Of a stretch of DNA of 64,000 bases, positions 35,215 to 43,700 are shown piece after piece. This DNA is from Gammaproteobacteria bacterium (lineage in GTDB: Bacteria > Pseudomonadota > Gammaproteobacteria > SZUA-152): the NCBI GenBank assembly GCA_029882975.1, contig JAOUJW010000004.1, positions 124,001 through 188,000 on the forward strand, written 5' to 3'. Positions within the stretch are counted from its first letter, which is position 1, and each line of letters opens with the position of its first letter. The notes beneath the pieces were generated by a model. That model was given only the letters and a program-made list of their open reading frames with translations, made no database searches and had not been told where the DNA came from. The position numbers and the translations under genes are program-made.

Positions 35215-35516
35215 AGTTTACCCCTCTACATCCAGTCGATTGATCGCGAAGCCGTCACAATCTGTTTGCTTACGGTTCCTTATCCAGTCGTCAATCCTAA
35301 TGGATAATGGCTTGACCTTGCAAACTATTCCGATGTTTGTCCCTTTGCTCAATACGAGCGCGTAACAGTGTCGGTGTATTTGCTATTGTGAAGCGTTTAA
35401 TACTTTTGTGCTAAATACAACGGTACTTTATACAATGGTACTTTATACAATGGTACTTTATACAATGGTACTTTATACAATGGTACTTTATACAACGGTA
35501 CCTAATGAAACCACAT
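35215..35516. other. 302-base spacer between fnr and the SGNH hydrolase gene
   Basis: Both flanking genes are on the - strand. The half next to 35214 should hold the SGNH gene's promoter. The half next to 35517 holds the 15-bp tandem repeat array. No gene or clear terminator hairpin is seen, apart from the array itself. Confidence 0.5.
35416..35505. repeat. Six tandem copies of a 15-bp unit
   Basis: The unit TACAATGGTACTTTA is repeated six times head to tail. The first copy reads TACAACGGTACTTTA and the last TACAACGGTACCTAA; the four middle copies are identical. It starts 12 bases beyond the fnr stop on its 3' side. Each unit contains GGTACTTTATACA-like near-palindromic GTAC. The spacing is too short for CRISPR and there are no spacers. 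Confidence 0.93.
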
Positions 35517-36371
35517 TTAATACAATAGCTCCATCCATCGTTGCCCGGCCTGAAGTTCCTTTTTACGTCTATACCACTTGTCTTGCGAACCGGCCATTTC
35601 GGCAAAGGCTTTGTCCAGCATAGTGTTTATGCGATTATGTCCTGCCACATAAACGTAGGTATTGTGGCAACAGATCAAATCCCATACTTCCTGTTCCTGC
35701 AATTCCAAGGCTTGTGTCAGTGCAACATCCTCGTCCCAGTGGGGTCGGATCGACAAACTGCTGAAGGCTTGAAAGGTTTCCTCATCATAGTAGTTGCTGA
35801 AATCATCATGGTGTTTGTTCATATACAATAACTCCAGTCCGGTTCGGGCTCCGTAAAATAAACGCACTTTACCTTCCCAACCTCCCAGTTCTTTATAAAT
35901 ATGTTTGACGAATGCACGAAAGGGGGCGATGCCGGTACCCATGCCGATCATGAGTATATTGGCCGATTTGTCATCGGGAATAGCAAAAGGAATGGAGTAA
36001 GGGCCGGTAATGGTGATTGCTTCGTTGACCTTTAAGTCGCACAAATAGTTGGAAGCTATGCCTCGGTAGCTCTCACCGCTGTAGGGGTCTACATTATTAC
36101 AACGTTTTACTACGATGGTGATCTGGGTGTTGTTCCCGTGCTGAACCGGCACGTCTGCCAAAGTGTATAGTCTGAAGTGGGTTTTATGACCGTAATCATG
36201 CGGTCCCGGAACCACCACGCCGATACAGGCCTCGATTCTTTTTGGCGTGTAATCAGTGACACTTAGTGCAATTTCTTTGACTTCGTCGTCGCTGTCTGTA
36301 GGGGTCAAGCGCTTGCTGCTGCATACTGTTGCCTGGTAGCGCTTACTGGTGTCATAGTCGCTGAGTCGCAT
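35517..36371 (-). CDS. Plant-type ferredoxin-NADP(+) reductase
   Basis: FAD protein moving electrons between ferredoxin and NADP(H). The 284 residues show FRLYTLADV (FAD isoalloxazine site) and SNYLCDLKVNEAITITGPYS. The NADP half has MIGMGTGIAPFRAFVKH, VRLFYGARTGLELLY and VYVAGHNRIN. It ends in Tyr (WMELLY), which stacks on flavin in plastid-type FNRs. It starts at ATG 36371 behind AGGAG, 23 bases after rnfA, and is the last gene of the rnf-nifJ operon. It probably connects the same ferredoxin pool to NADPH. Confidence 0.88.
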   Translation of the reverse strand: MRLSDYDTSKRYQATVCSSKRLTPTDSDDEVKEIALSVTDYTPKRIEACIGVVVPGPHDYGHKTHFRLYTLADVPVQHGNNTQITIVVKRCNNVDPYSGESYRGIASNYLCDLKVNEAITITGPYSIPFAIPDDKSANILMIGMGTGIAPFRAFVKHIYKELGGWEGKVRLFYGARTGLELLYMNKHHDDFSNYYDEETFQAFSSLSIRPHWDEDVALTQALELQEQEVWDLICCHNTYVYVAGHNRINTMLDKAFAEMAGSQDKWYRRKKELQAGQRWMELLY

Positions 36372-36394
36372 AGTTCTTCTCCTGTGGATCCGGC

Positions 36395-36988
36395 TTAAGG
36401 TGCTCCCAGACCGGAAAAACCCATAAACGTCAAAGATAGGATGCCTGCCAAGAATAGCGTAGCGGCGGTACCTCGGGCCAACTCCGAAGTGGTTGACAAA
36501 GATAGCTTAACTCGTAGACCTGCCATCAGCACCAATGCCAGAGTGAAACCGACGCCGGCACCCAGGGCATAGACAATACACTGCATCAATTGGTAACCCT
36601 TGTTGGTTTGAAACAGTGCTAAGCCCAATATGGCACAATTGGTCGTAATTAGTGGTAAGAAAATTCCCAAAGTACGAAATAGCACGGGGTTCACTTTCTT
36701 TAACATGATTTCCAACATTTGTACTGTTGAGGCAATCACCAGAATAAACGACAGTAATTCCAAGTAGGGCGCCTGTATCAAAATCAGTAAAGCATGCATA
36801 GAGTAAGCACATACGGAACTGATTAACATGATCAGCGTGACAGAAATGCCCATACGAGTCGCTGTGCCCAAGTTACCGGAAACTCCAAGGAAAGGGCAGA
36901 TGCCAAGAAAATAGGCCAGAACAAAATTGTTTACCAATGCCGCGTTAAGAAAGATTTGCCAATAGGCTTCATCAAGCATGATGGTCAT
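36395..36988 (-). CDS. rnfA: Rnf complex membrane subunit RnfA
   Basis: Integral membrane subunit of the ion-translocating ferredoxin:NAD oxidoreductase, with a Cys-ligated iron site shared with RnfE. ALVNNFVLAYFLGICPFLGVSGNL, GIFLPLITTNCAILGLAL and FMGFSGL (C-terminus) are diagnostic. Two starts are possible, ATG 36988 and ATG 36979; both overlap the end of rnfE. The frame is open further up into the hexanucleotide repeat, giving INININ residues that are unlike RnfA and are probably not translated. Confidence 0.93.
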   Translation of the reverse strand: MTIMLDEAYWQIFLNAALVNNFVLAYFLGICPFLGVSGNLGTATRMGISVTLIMLISSVCAYSMHALLILIQAPYLELLSFILVIASTVQMLEIMLKKVNPVLFRTLGIFLPLITTNCAILGLALFQTNKGYQLMQCIVYALGAGVGFTLALVLMAGLRVKLSLSTTSELARGTAATLFLAGILSLTFMGFSGLGAP

Positions 36989-37640
36989 GTTCCTGTTGTT
37001 GATGTTGATGTTGATGTTGATGTTGATGTTGAAGCGGTCTTGGGCTGCGTAGGACATCGAATATAAGTACCCAGAATCCTAAGACCAGAAATCCACCACT
37101 GGGAAGAACCATGACTACCCAGGGTTCAAAATTTTCAGGCAGGATAGGTATACCAAATAAAGCACCGCTTCCAAGCAACTCTCGCACGCCACCCAAGCAC
37201 AATAATGCCAGACAAAACCCCAGTCCCATTCCCGCTGCGTCTACCAGTGAGGGCCAAAGGGGGTTACGCGACGAAAAAGATTCGGCTCTGCCCAATATAA
37301 GGCAGTTCACTACAATGAGAGGAACAAAAGCGCCTAAGGCTTTATGTAATTTGAGGTCGATAACTTGCAGCCCATAGTCCACCATGGTAACGAAGGTAGC
37401 GATAATTAAGATATAGCAAGCAATTCTCACTTGACGGGGAATTAGATTTCTCAAAGTGGATACGAACAAGGCCGACATTATCAGCACAAAGGCGCTCGAT
37501 AAACCCATGGCCAGGCTGTTAAGTGCTGTGTTGGTTACCGCCAGCGTGGGGCACATTCCCAGGGCCTGTACAAAAACCGGGTTTTGTTGCCATAGACCCT
37601 GAAGGAACAGGTTGGTTTGGTTTGGATGCGCGGTACTCAT
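36972..37640 (-). CDS. rnfE: Rnf complex membrane subunit RnfE with His/Gln-rich tail
   Basis: Paired with RnfA in the membrane. QNPVFVQALGMCPTLAVTNTA, GAFVPLIVVNCLILGRAE and the membrane segments are typical. The start is ATG 37640 (MSTAHPNQTN), overlapping the rnfG stop by four bases; the open frame to 37715 is not RnfE-like. It is 222 residues. The C-terminus is odd: after DVLRSPRPL the protein ends in alternating His-Gln (QHQHQHQHQH, then QQQEHDHHA) encoded by a hexanucleotide repeat. A His-rich cytoplasmic tail might bind metal or be neutral. Confidence 0.93.
   Translation of the reverse strand: MSTAHPNQTNLFLQGLWQQNPVFVQALGMCPTLAVTNTALNSLAMGLSSAFVLIMSALFVSTLRNLIPRQVRIACYILIIATFVTMVDYGLQVIDLKLHKALGAFVPLIVVNCLILGRAESFSSRNPLWPSLVDAAGMGLGFCLALLCLGGVRELLGSGALFGIPILPENFEPWVVMVLPSGGFLVLGFWVLIFDVLRSPRPLQHQHQHQHQHQQQEHDHHA
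36998..37032. repeat. Hexanucleotide microsatellite GTTGAT, nearly six copies
   Basis: Five complete GTTGAT units (36998-37027) plus GTTGA. It codes for His-Gln dipeptides at the end of RnfE and lies just upstream of the rnfA start. As the unit is six bases, gain or loss of copies keeps the frame and only changes tail length. Confidence 0.93.
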
Positions 37641-38356
37641 GGGACTCTTTCCACGGGATTGGTTGGTGTTGGCGCATTGCGTCCTGTCGCAAGTTGGTGC
37701 AGCCGGGGAACCCAAAGAGCAGAGCTTTTGGATACCGTCTGGATCAAACTGCGAGAGGAAATGGTGGCCCCGGTAATGCTGTCCAGCTCACCGCTTGTTG
37801 GTTTCTTACCTTTTTTGGCCAGGGTGATGATTTTACGCAGTTGTTGTCGATTATCGGTAAGGGGAACCGGTAAGGCGTCGAACTGCGCTTTAAAATGCTG
37901 ATCGGTTTCGATTTTAGTGCCCAGTCCAGGTGTCTCACGGCTGCTAAGTATCTCGTAGCCAGAAATGATCTGGGTTTGTGGACGGTAAGCGTAGAGTAGA
38001 GCAATATTATCCTGGTAACCCATTCCCGAGGCTCGCACTGAATAACCGAGCAAAATGTCATGCCGGTCGAGTACTTCGTAAAAATGTGCCTGCGTGATGC
38101 GCTTTTCCAGCAGAGTCAGTTTTCCGGAGGCGTCCATTTGTAACGCCCGAAACCTGGTGCTGTGGGGAAACAATTCCTGAATCGATTGTTGCAGCAGTTG
38201 TTGTTGGTTTTTTTCAATGGTTGGTGCACTGCTCATATATACAACCGCCAAGAGAGCGGCGCAGATAAGGCCCATTAATGTCAGGGTAAGGAACATGATG
38301 CCCGGTGTTTGGGGTGTCTGGTTTGTTTGCAGTTGGACAATCTGGGATTGACTCAT
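37637..38356 (-). CDS. rnfG: Rnf complex FMN subunit RnfG
   Basis: Periplasm-facing subunit with one membrane helix (about residues 20-42) and covalently bound FMN. The flavinylation motif is present as LDSITGATISSRS, with the acceptor Thr in the TGAT-type motif. SRETPGLGTKIE is a second signature. The start is ATG 38356 (MSQSQIVQLQ), overlapping the rnfD stop by ATGG-type overlap. It is 239 residues. The open frame to 38602 lies inside rnfD and is ignored. Confidence 0.93.
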   Translation of the reverse strand: MSQSQIVQLQTNQTPQTPGIMFLTLTLMGLICAALLAVVYMSSAPTIEKNQQQLLQQSIQELFPHSTRFRALQMDASGKLTLLEKRITQAHFYEVLDRHDILLGYSVRASGMGYQDNIALLYAYRPQTQIISGYEILSSRETPGLGTKIETDQHFKAQFDALPVPLTDNRQQLRKIITLAKKGKKPTSGELDSITGATISSRSLIQTVSKSSALWVPRLHQLATGRNAPTPTNPVERVP

Positions 38357-39366
38357 GGCGATTGCCCCGAAAACGGTTTGGGTTGTAATAAGCGATCGAT
38401 GTGGGGGGAAAGAGCATTGCAGAATAATATAGCGTACATGACACCTTCCGGCAGGCCGGACCAGTAGCGTATAACGACCACCAAGGCTCCTATGAGAACG
38501 CCATAAACAAAACAGGCGCGATGACTTAAGGGTGATGCAACCATATCTGTGGCCATGAACAAAGCCCCCAGCATTAAGCCGCCGGAGCACAGCATAAACC
38601 ACGGTCCTGCGAATTGTTGGGGTTGCAGCCAGTGAAACAGGCTGCTGAGAGCAAAGACGGCTATGAATATGCCGGCCGGGATGCGCCAGTTCATAAAATT
38701 TCTAAATATCAAGTACAAGCCACACATCAGAATCAGAGCAGCACTGGTTTCCCCCAAAGAACCGTTGCTTGTTCCCAGGAATAAGGAGTTCAGTTCACTG
38801 GATTGGCCGCCAAACTTGAAAGCGCTCAACGGAGTGGCGCTGCTGAGGCTGTCATAGCTTGGAGATAGGAGTGGAGGCGTCAAAACAGAATCCGCAATGC
38901 TATGGAACCGATCCGGGGAAAAAGGTGGACTGAATGTGGTCAATGAGGAAGGAAAAGCTGCCTGCAGAAAAGCGCGACCCACTAATGCGGGGTTAAACAC
39001 ATTACAACCCAATCCACCGAACAACATTTTTCCCAGGCCGATGCTGACTATACCTCCCAGTGCAGCCATCCATAAGGGCAGGGCGGGTGGTAAGGTCAGG
39101 CCTAACAGTAAGCCGGTAATCACTGCCGACCCATCGCCGATGCCGGACGGTAACGCCATACGTTTTGACAACCAGTGTTCGGTTAACAAACAACTTATAA
39201 CGCAAACACCAATGATGAGAAGCGCAGACCAGCCATAGCAATAGAATGCAAAACCGACCATTGGAATCAGGGCATACACCACATGGCGCATAATCTTGGG
39301 TACACTCGTGTCGCTGAATATATGGGGGGAGGTGTCAATGTGCAGTGAGGTTTTTATGGGCTTCAT
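38353..39366 (-). CDS. rnfD: Rnf complex membrane FMN subunit RnfD
   Basis: Polytopic NqrB/RnfD-type subunit with covalently bound FMN. Signatures: DGSAVITGLLLGLTLPP, FGGLGCNVFNPALVGRAFL, SSATPLSAFK (FMN-Thr site) and FMATDMVASPLS. The start is ATG 39366 (MKPIKTSLHID), overlapping the rnfC stop; the frame open to 39492 is not RnfD-like. It is 337 residues. Confidence 0.93.
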   Translation of the reverse strand: MKPIKTSLHIDTSPHIFSDTSVPKIMRHVVYALIPMVGFAFYCYGWSALLIIGVCVISCLLTEHWLSKRMALPSGIGDGSAVITGLLLGLTLPPALPLWMAALGGIVSIGLGKMLFGGLGCNVFNPALVGRAFLQAAFPSSLTTFSPPFSPDRFHSIADSVLTPPLLSPSYDSLSSATPLSAFKFGGQSSELNSLFLGTSNGSLGETSAALILMCGLYLIFRNFMNWRIPAGIFIAVFALSSLFHWLQPQQFAGPWFMLCSGGLMLGALFMATDMVASPLSHRACFVYGVLIGALVVVIRYWSGLPEGVMYAILFCNALSPHIDRLLQPKPFSGQSP

Positions 39367-40760
39367 AGTTCCCCCGATGCCGGGGTTTGCGGTTTCGCTT
39401 TGCGATTTAGTTTTGTAAGAGCCGCTTTGGCTACGCGAAAGTACTGCGTTAGGGGAATATGGGACGGACACACATACGCACAGGCACCACACTCAAAACA
39501 GTCCGTGAGATGATAGGCTGCCATGTCTTGATAAGCCTGCTGCTTGGCTTGTAAACCCAACTGGGAGGGGTTCAATCCCATGGGGCAAACCTCGACGCAA
39601 TGGCCACAGTGTATACACGGATAGACCTTGCGTTGATCTTTCACATGCTCAGCGTCGAAGGCAAGCACAGAGGAGACGCCTTTAGTAATCGGTATGTCCA
39701 GGCCGGCTACCGCTTTGCCCATCATGGGGCCACCCAGAAAAACCCGGCTGAGGCTGTCTTTAACCCCCAAGGTTTCCAGGATAAAACGTAGCGGGGTACC
39801 GATGGTGATGCGATAGTTACCTGGCTTGAGTACAGCGGGCCCGGAGACGGTGATAACGCGCTCCTGGATACCCTGGCCTAAGGGCAGTAGATGGCCAATT
39901 TCCGCCGCAGTGGCTACATTGACCGTCACAGCACCGATGTCATAAGCATGACCACCGGAAGGTACGGTTCGTTGTAACAGGGAGTGGATCAGCAATTTGT
40001 CCGCGCCTTGTGGGTATTTAACCGGTAATAGATGCACCGAAATGCGGGCATGTAAATTACGCCGGGATAGCGTTTGGTTCAAGGATTTCGCGGCATCTGT
40101 TTTGTTGCTTTCGATTCCGATCATGGCCTGCCGGGCACCGCTGGCTTTAAGGCAATAGAGTATACCGTTAACAATGTCATCGGTTTGTTCCAGCATGACT
40201 CTATGGTCCGTAGTTAAATAGGGTTCACATTCAGCGCCATTGACCACCAAGGTGTCCACCACTTTTCCCTCTGGAGGTTTGAGTTTTGCGTGGGTGGGAA
40301 AGGCTGCGCCACCCAAGCCGACAATTCCTGCGTTTTGTATGGCTTGAATAATGTCCTCGGCGCCGGCGGTGTCCAGATGGCACGGTGTGCCGGGTATTAC
40401 CTCTTGAGTGGCGCCGGGAGTGGCTTGTAAGTACATGCCCGGTGTCATTCCTGCAGCACTGGGGACCCAGTCGAATTTTTTCACGACTCCTGAAACCGGG
40501 GCGTGCAAACACGTGGATAAAAAGCCATCGGCCCGAGCCAGCAGCTGTCCGCGGCTCACCTCCTCATCGGTTTTAACGACTGCAATGGAGGGTTTGCCAA
40601 TATGTTGTCGCAGTGGCAGTATTAACAAAGGCGCAAAGGCGAGGCGCTTTATGCTTAAATGTGCCGTTAGTTTGGCGTCGTCCAGATGCAAACCCCTAAA
40701 CGAACTGCGTCGCACTATGGTGTCTGTCTGCTGTTTGATGTGGATAGTGTTATTGGCCAT
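39363..40760 (-). CDS. rnfC: Rnf complex NADH-binding iron-sulfur subunit RnfC
   Basis: Cytoplasmic subunit thought to exchange electrons with NAD. The 465 residues contain the Gly-rich NADH/FMN region (GIVGLGGAAFPTHAKL, VVNGAECEPYLTTDHR), an SLBB-like part, and two [4Fe-4S] motifs (CIHCGHCVEVCP and CFECGACAYVCP). It lies six bases after nifJ and overlaps rnfD. The order C-D-G-E-A that follows is the one known from clostridial-type rnf clusters. Confidence 0.95.
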   Translation of the reverse strand: MANNTIHIKQQTDTIVRRSSFRGLHLDDAKLTAHLSIKRLAFAPLLILPLRQHIGKPSIAVVKTDEEVSRGQLLARADGFLSTCLHAPVSGVVKKFDWVPSAAGMTPGMYLQATPGATQEVIPGTPCHLDTAGAEDIIQAIQNAGIVGLGGAAFPTHAKLKPPEGKVVDTLVVNGAECEPYLTTDHRVMLEQTDDIVNGILYCLKASGARQAMIGIESNKTDAAKSLNQTLSRRNLHARISVHLLPVKYPQGADKLLIHSLLQRTVPSGGHAYDIGAVTVNVATAAEIGHLLPLGQGIQERVITVSGPAVLKPGNYRITIGTPLRFILETLGVKDSLSRVFLGGPMMGKAVAGLDIPITKGVSSVLAFDAEHVKDQRKVYPCIHCGHCVEVCPMGLNPSQLGLQAKQQAYQDMAAYHLTDCFECGACAYVCPSHIPLTQYFRVAKAALTKLNRKAKPQTPASGEL

Positions 40761-40766
40761 GAGTTG

Positions 40767-43700
40767 CTAATTATATTTAGTGCCTCGGGCGATCCATTTG
40801 TCCATATCCTTACCCGCGTCTTCTCGTGGATAGCCGGGGTGAATTACTTGTGCAGTACAGCGTTCAGCAGCCTGCACCAAGTCGCTGTAGGGACCGGCAT
40901 TTGGGTTTTTAATAATAGCCTGCTTCTTATCGTTGTACTCAAACATGGCCGGATTGAGTTGAGTGCACTCGTCGCAGGCGGTGCATTCCTCCGATTCAAT
41001 CCAGGGAGCGATGTATTGACTTGATGGTGTTGCTTCAGTCTCGGGATTTAGAGCATCAGGATTAAGTGTCGTGGTTGCTGCGGAGTCAAGCAGGAGTCCG
41101 TCCCCCCCCATGAGTTTCATCAGTCCGTTGCTCACTTGGGACAAAATTTGCCGGCGTATGGCGTGTTCCAGGTCGGCAGTGCTGGTTTGAGGCTGACCTT
41201 CTCCGCTCAGTGATTGTAGTAGTGTCCAAAATCGCTGCCGGTCCTCGCAGGCGGCGATCATGGATTCGTCTACCATCAAGCGCCCTGGTTGAGATTGAGG
41301 GGCATTGGGATTCAAAGTCCACACATACGGATAGCGTTGTGATCGTTGCTCCGGTTGCAGTTGCAGATAGTCTGCTACGGGTATCATATCTTCATGCCAG
41401 GTGTCCGGCGGTGCTGTTCGAAAGTGTTTACGAAAGCGGGTTTCCGTTAGGGCGTAATCTGCAAAGGTAAAAGGCAGTTCCATGACTTCTTTAATACCGT
41501 TGTGATCATAATGCAGTTTGTAAGTGGGCCAGGCATGGTGAATTGCCGGGTTGGAGTTCAGATGCAGGCATTCTTTTATAGTGTCGCCATCGTCGGGATT
41601 GTAATGGAACAGTGGGTAGGCCCTGGATTCTACAGCCAACTTAGCCTGATGATGACTCATATCATCACCTATTCCGTGTTCCGGCTGGCAGGAGGTAAAG
41701 CAATTAAAAACAGCAGGACGTTTACTTAACAAACCCTCCACAAAGCCTTCTATCATATGGTTGGCATAGGCTATGGTGCTTTGCATCACATAGCTGGTGC
41801 GATGGGCGATGGCCAATAGGCCCATTTCTTTGCGGATTTCCTCTTTGCCCTTGTGCGCACTACCAAATGGTGCCATATCGGAGATCTGCCCCGTAAATCC
41901 GGAAGTGCAAGCTTGTCCTCCTGTGTTGGAATACACCTGCGTGTCCAGAATCAGGACCTTGATGGGTTTGCCCGCCATTAACATGCGTGACAGGTTTTGA
42001 AAACCAATATCGTACATCGCACCATCGCCTCCAATGGCGACGACGGGAGGGCACAAAGCCAGTTCCGTGTCGCTGAACTGATGCCAGTCGAAACTCTGAA
42101 AAAATACGTCGTGCTCACGGGGATCGTATTGGTCTGTAAGTTCCAGGTGCACTTTGCGTATGACCTTAAAGCCTTCGGCCATTTTGGCCATATGACCTTC
42201 AAATATTCCCATGGCCATAGATGGGCTGTCCTGAAACAAATGATTCGACCAGGGGAACGGATAAGGGTTATAAGGGTAGGTGCTGCCCCATACCGACGAA
42301 CAACCTGTGGCGTTTATTGCCCCCATGCTGCTGCGGCCGCGTCCGCTGGGGCCCTGCGTATAAAGCCAGCGCAAATGTTTAAGCTGTTCCAACAGTTTCA
42401 ATACCCGTTCCAACCAATCGTGATCTATAGGTTGTGTGTCCTTTACGCTATCCAGCTTCGTGGCAATCGTACCCAGGGTAAGTTCATTGTCCCCCAGAGA
42501 ATGCAGAATACGTCTTAAGGTATTCGTGTCTCCCACGTTCATGGTAGCGACCAAGCGGGTTTCTATGTGTTTTTGTAGTTCGTCGATCAATTGCGATAAC
42601 GCTTCAACATGCCGGGCAACGCGTTGTTGCATCAAAGTTTCTACGGTCGCGGTAAACAATCGAATCACGGTTTTTTCACCGCAACCCATGCAGGCACCAT
42701 CACCGCTGCTAAATGCCAGATAGGCATTTTTATTCAGCAGGATACTGTGTAGGGCGCCGATGCGCTGTTCCAGATTCTCTACTCGGATATAGTGAGGTGG
42801 TGTATTGGGCAGATCCAACCAAAGTGACCAGTGTCTACGCAACCGAGTCAGGCTATCCGGGGATTGCGGGATGCTGATTAAAGCCTCATCGTTACAGACC
42901 TCTATGCATTCACGGCAACCTTTGCAGCTGTAAGGATTAATCACCAGACTGAATAAACCACCACTACCATTGGATTTGCGTTCGGGTACGGTGAAGTAAG
43001 GGCGGGTTATGGCAAAGGAGAAACTGCCCAGTTCCTGTTTAAACAGGGAAAATTCCCGGCGCAGTTGTGCTTTATCGTTTTCCTCCAGCTGTTGTTGTTC
43101 CAGCCCTTCGGTGAGCACTGCCGTCATTAGTGAATTGGTGTTGATTTTATCCTCTGAGTTAATAAACGCTGTTCGTACCTCATGCTCCAAACTGCGCAGG
43201 GCCTTGGGTAAAAAGTTAAGTTTGTGTCCGGAACTGCGAATTCGTTGCAATAGCGTGTCAAAAACCTGGTTAATGTCGTTGACTAAACCGGGGATAGCCG
43301 TATCGGGGCATACCGTGTAGCAATCACCACAGCCGGTGCAGTTTTCTGCGATCCACTGTGGATGCTCAAATCGAATCGAACTCATATCGCGAAATAGCGC
43401 GGAGAGAGCGGGGAGTGTGCCCAATCCTATAAAGGGGTCGGCTAGGTTTTGCCCTGCCAAACCCCGGGCATAAAAATTACCATTTTGCTCCCAAAATCGG
43501 TGCAAGCTGGCCACCGGGGCTTGAGATTGTGGAACGAGTTTCACCATGATCGGGATAGCCGGTTCCGAAGGGCAGGCTTGAGATGAAACCGGGTCCTGAA
43601 TAATTTTATCCGGTATACGTTGGAGTTGATCGAAACCGCGTTTGACCACTCGCACATTGTCTTCCACCACTCGGGCGCCCTTGGTCCCGAACTTGTGCTG

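Noticed and set aside
35416-35505. CRISPR array
   Set aside because: Copies abut directly, with no spacers; the unit is only 15 bp and no cas genes are near.
35408-35623. Open frame coding for repeated LYTMV residues
   Set aside because: It arises from the 15-bp repeat having a length divisible by three, and runs into fnr on the other strand. No ribosome site.
36998-37032. Phase-variable on/off switch in rnfE-rnfA
   Set aside because: The unit is six bases, so copy change cannot shift the frame. Only tail length or spacing could vary.
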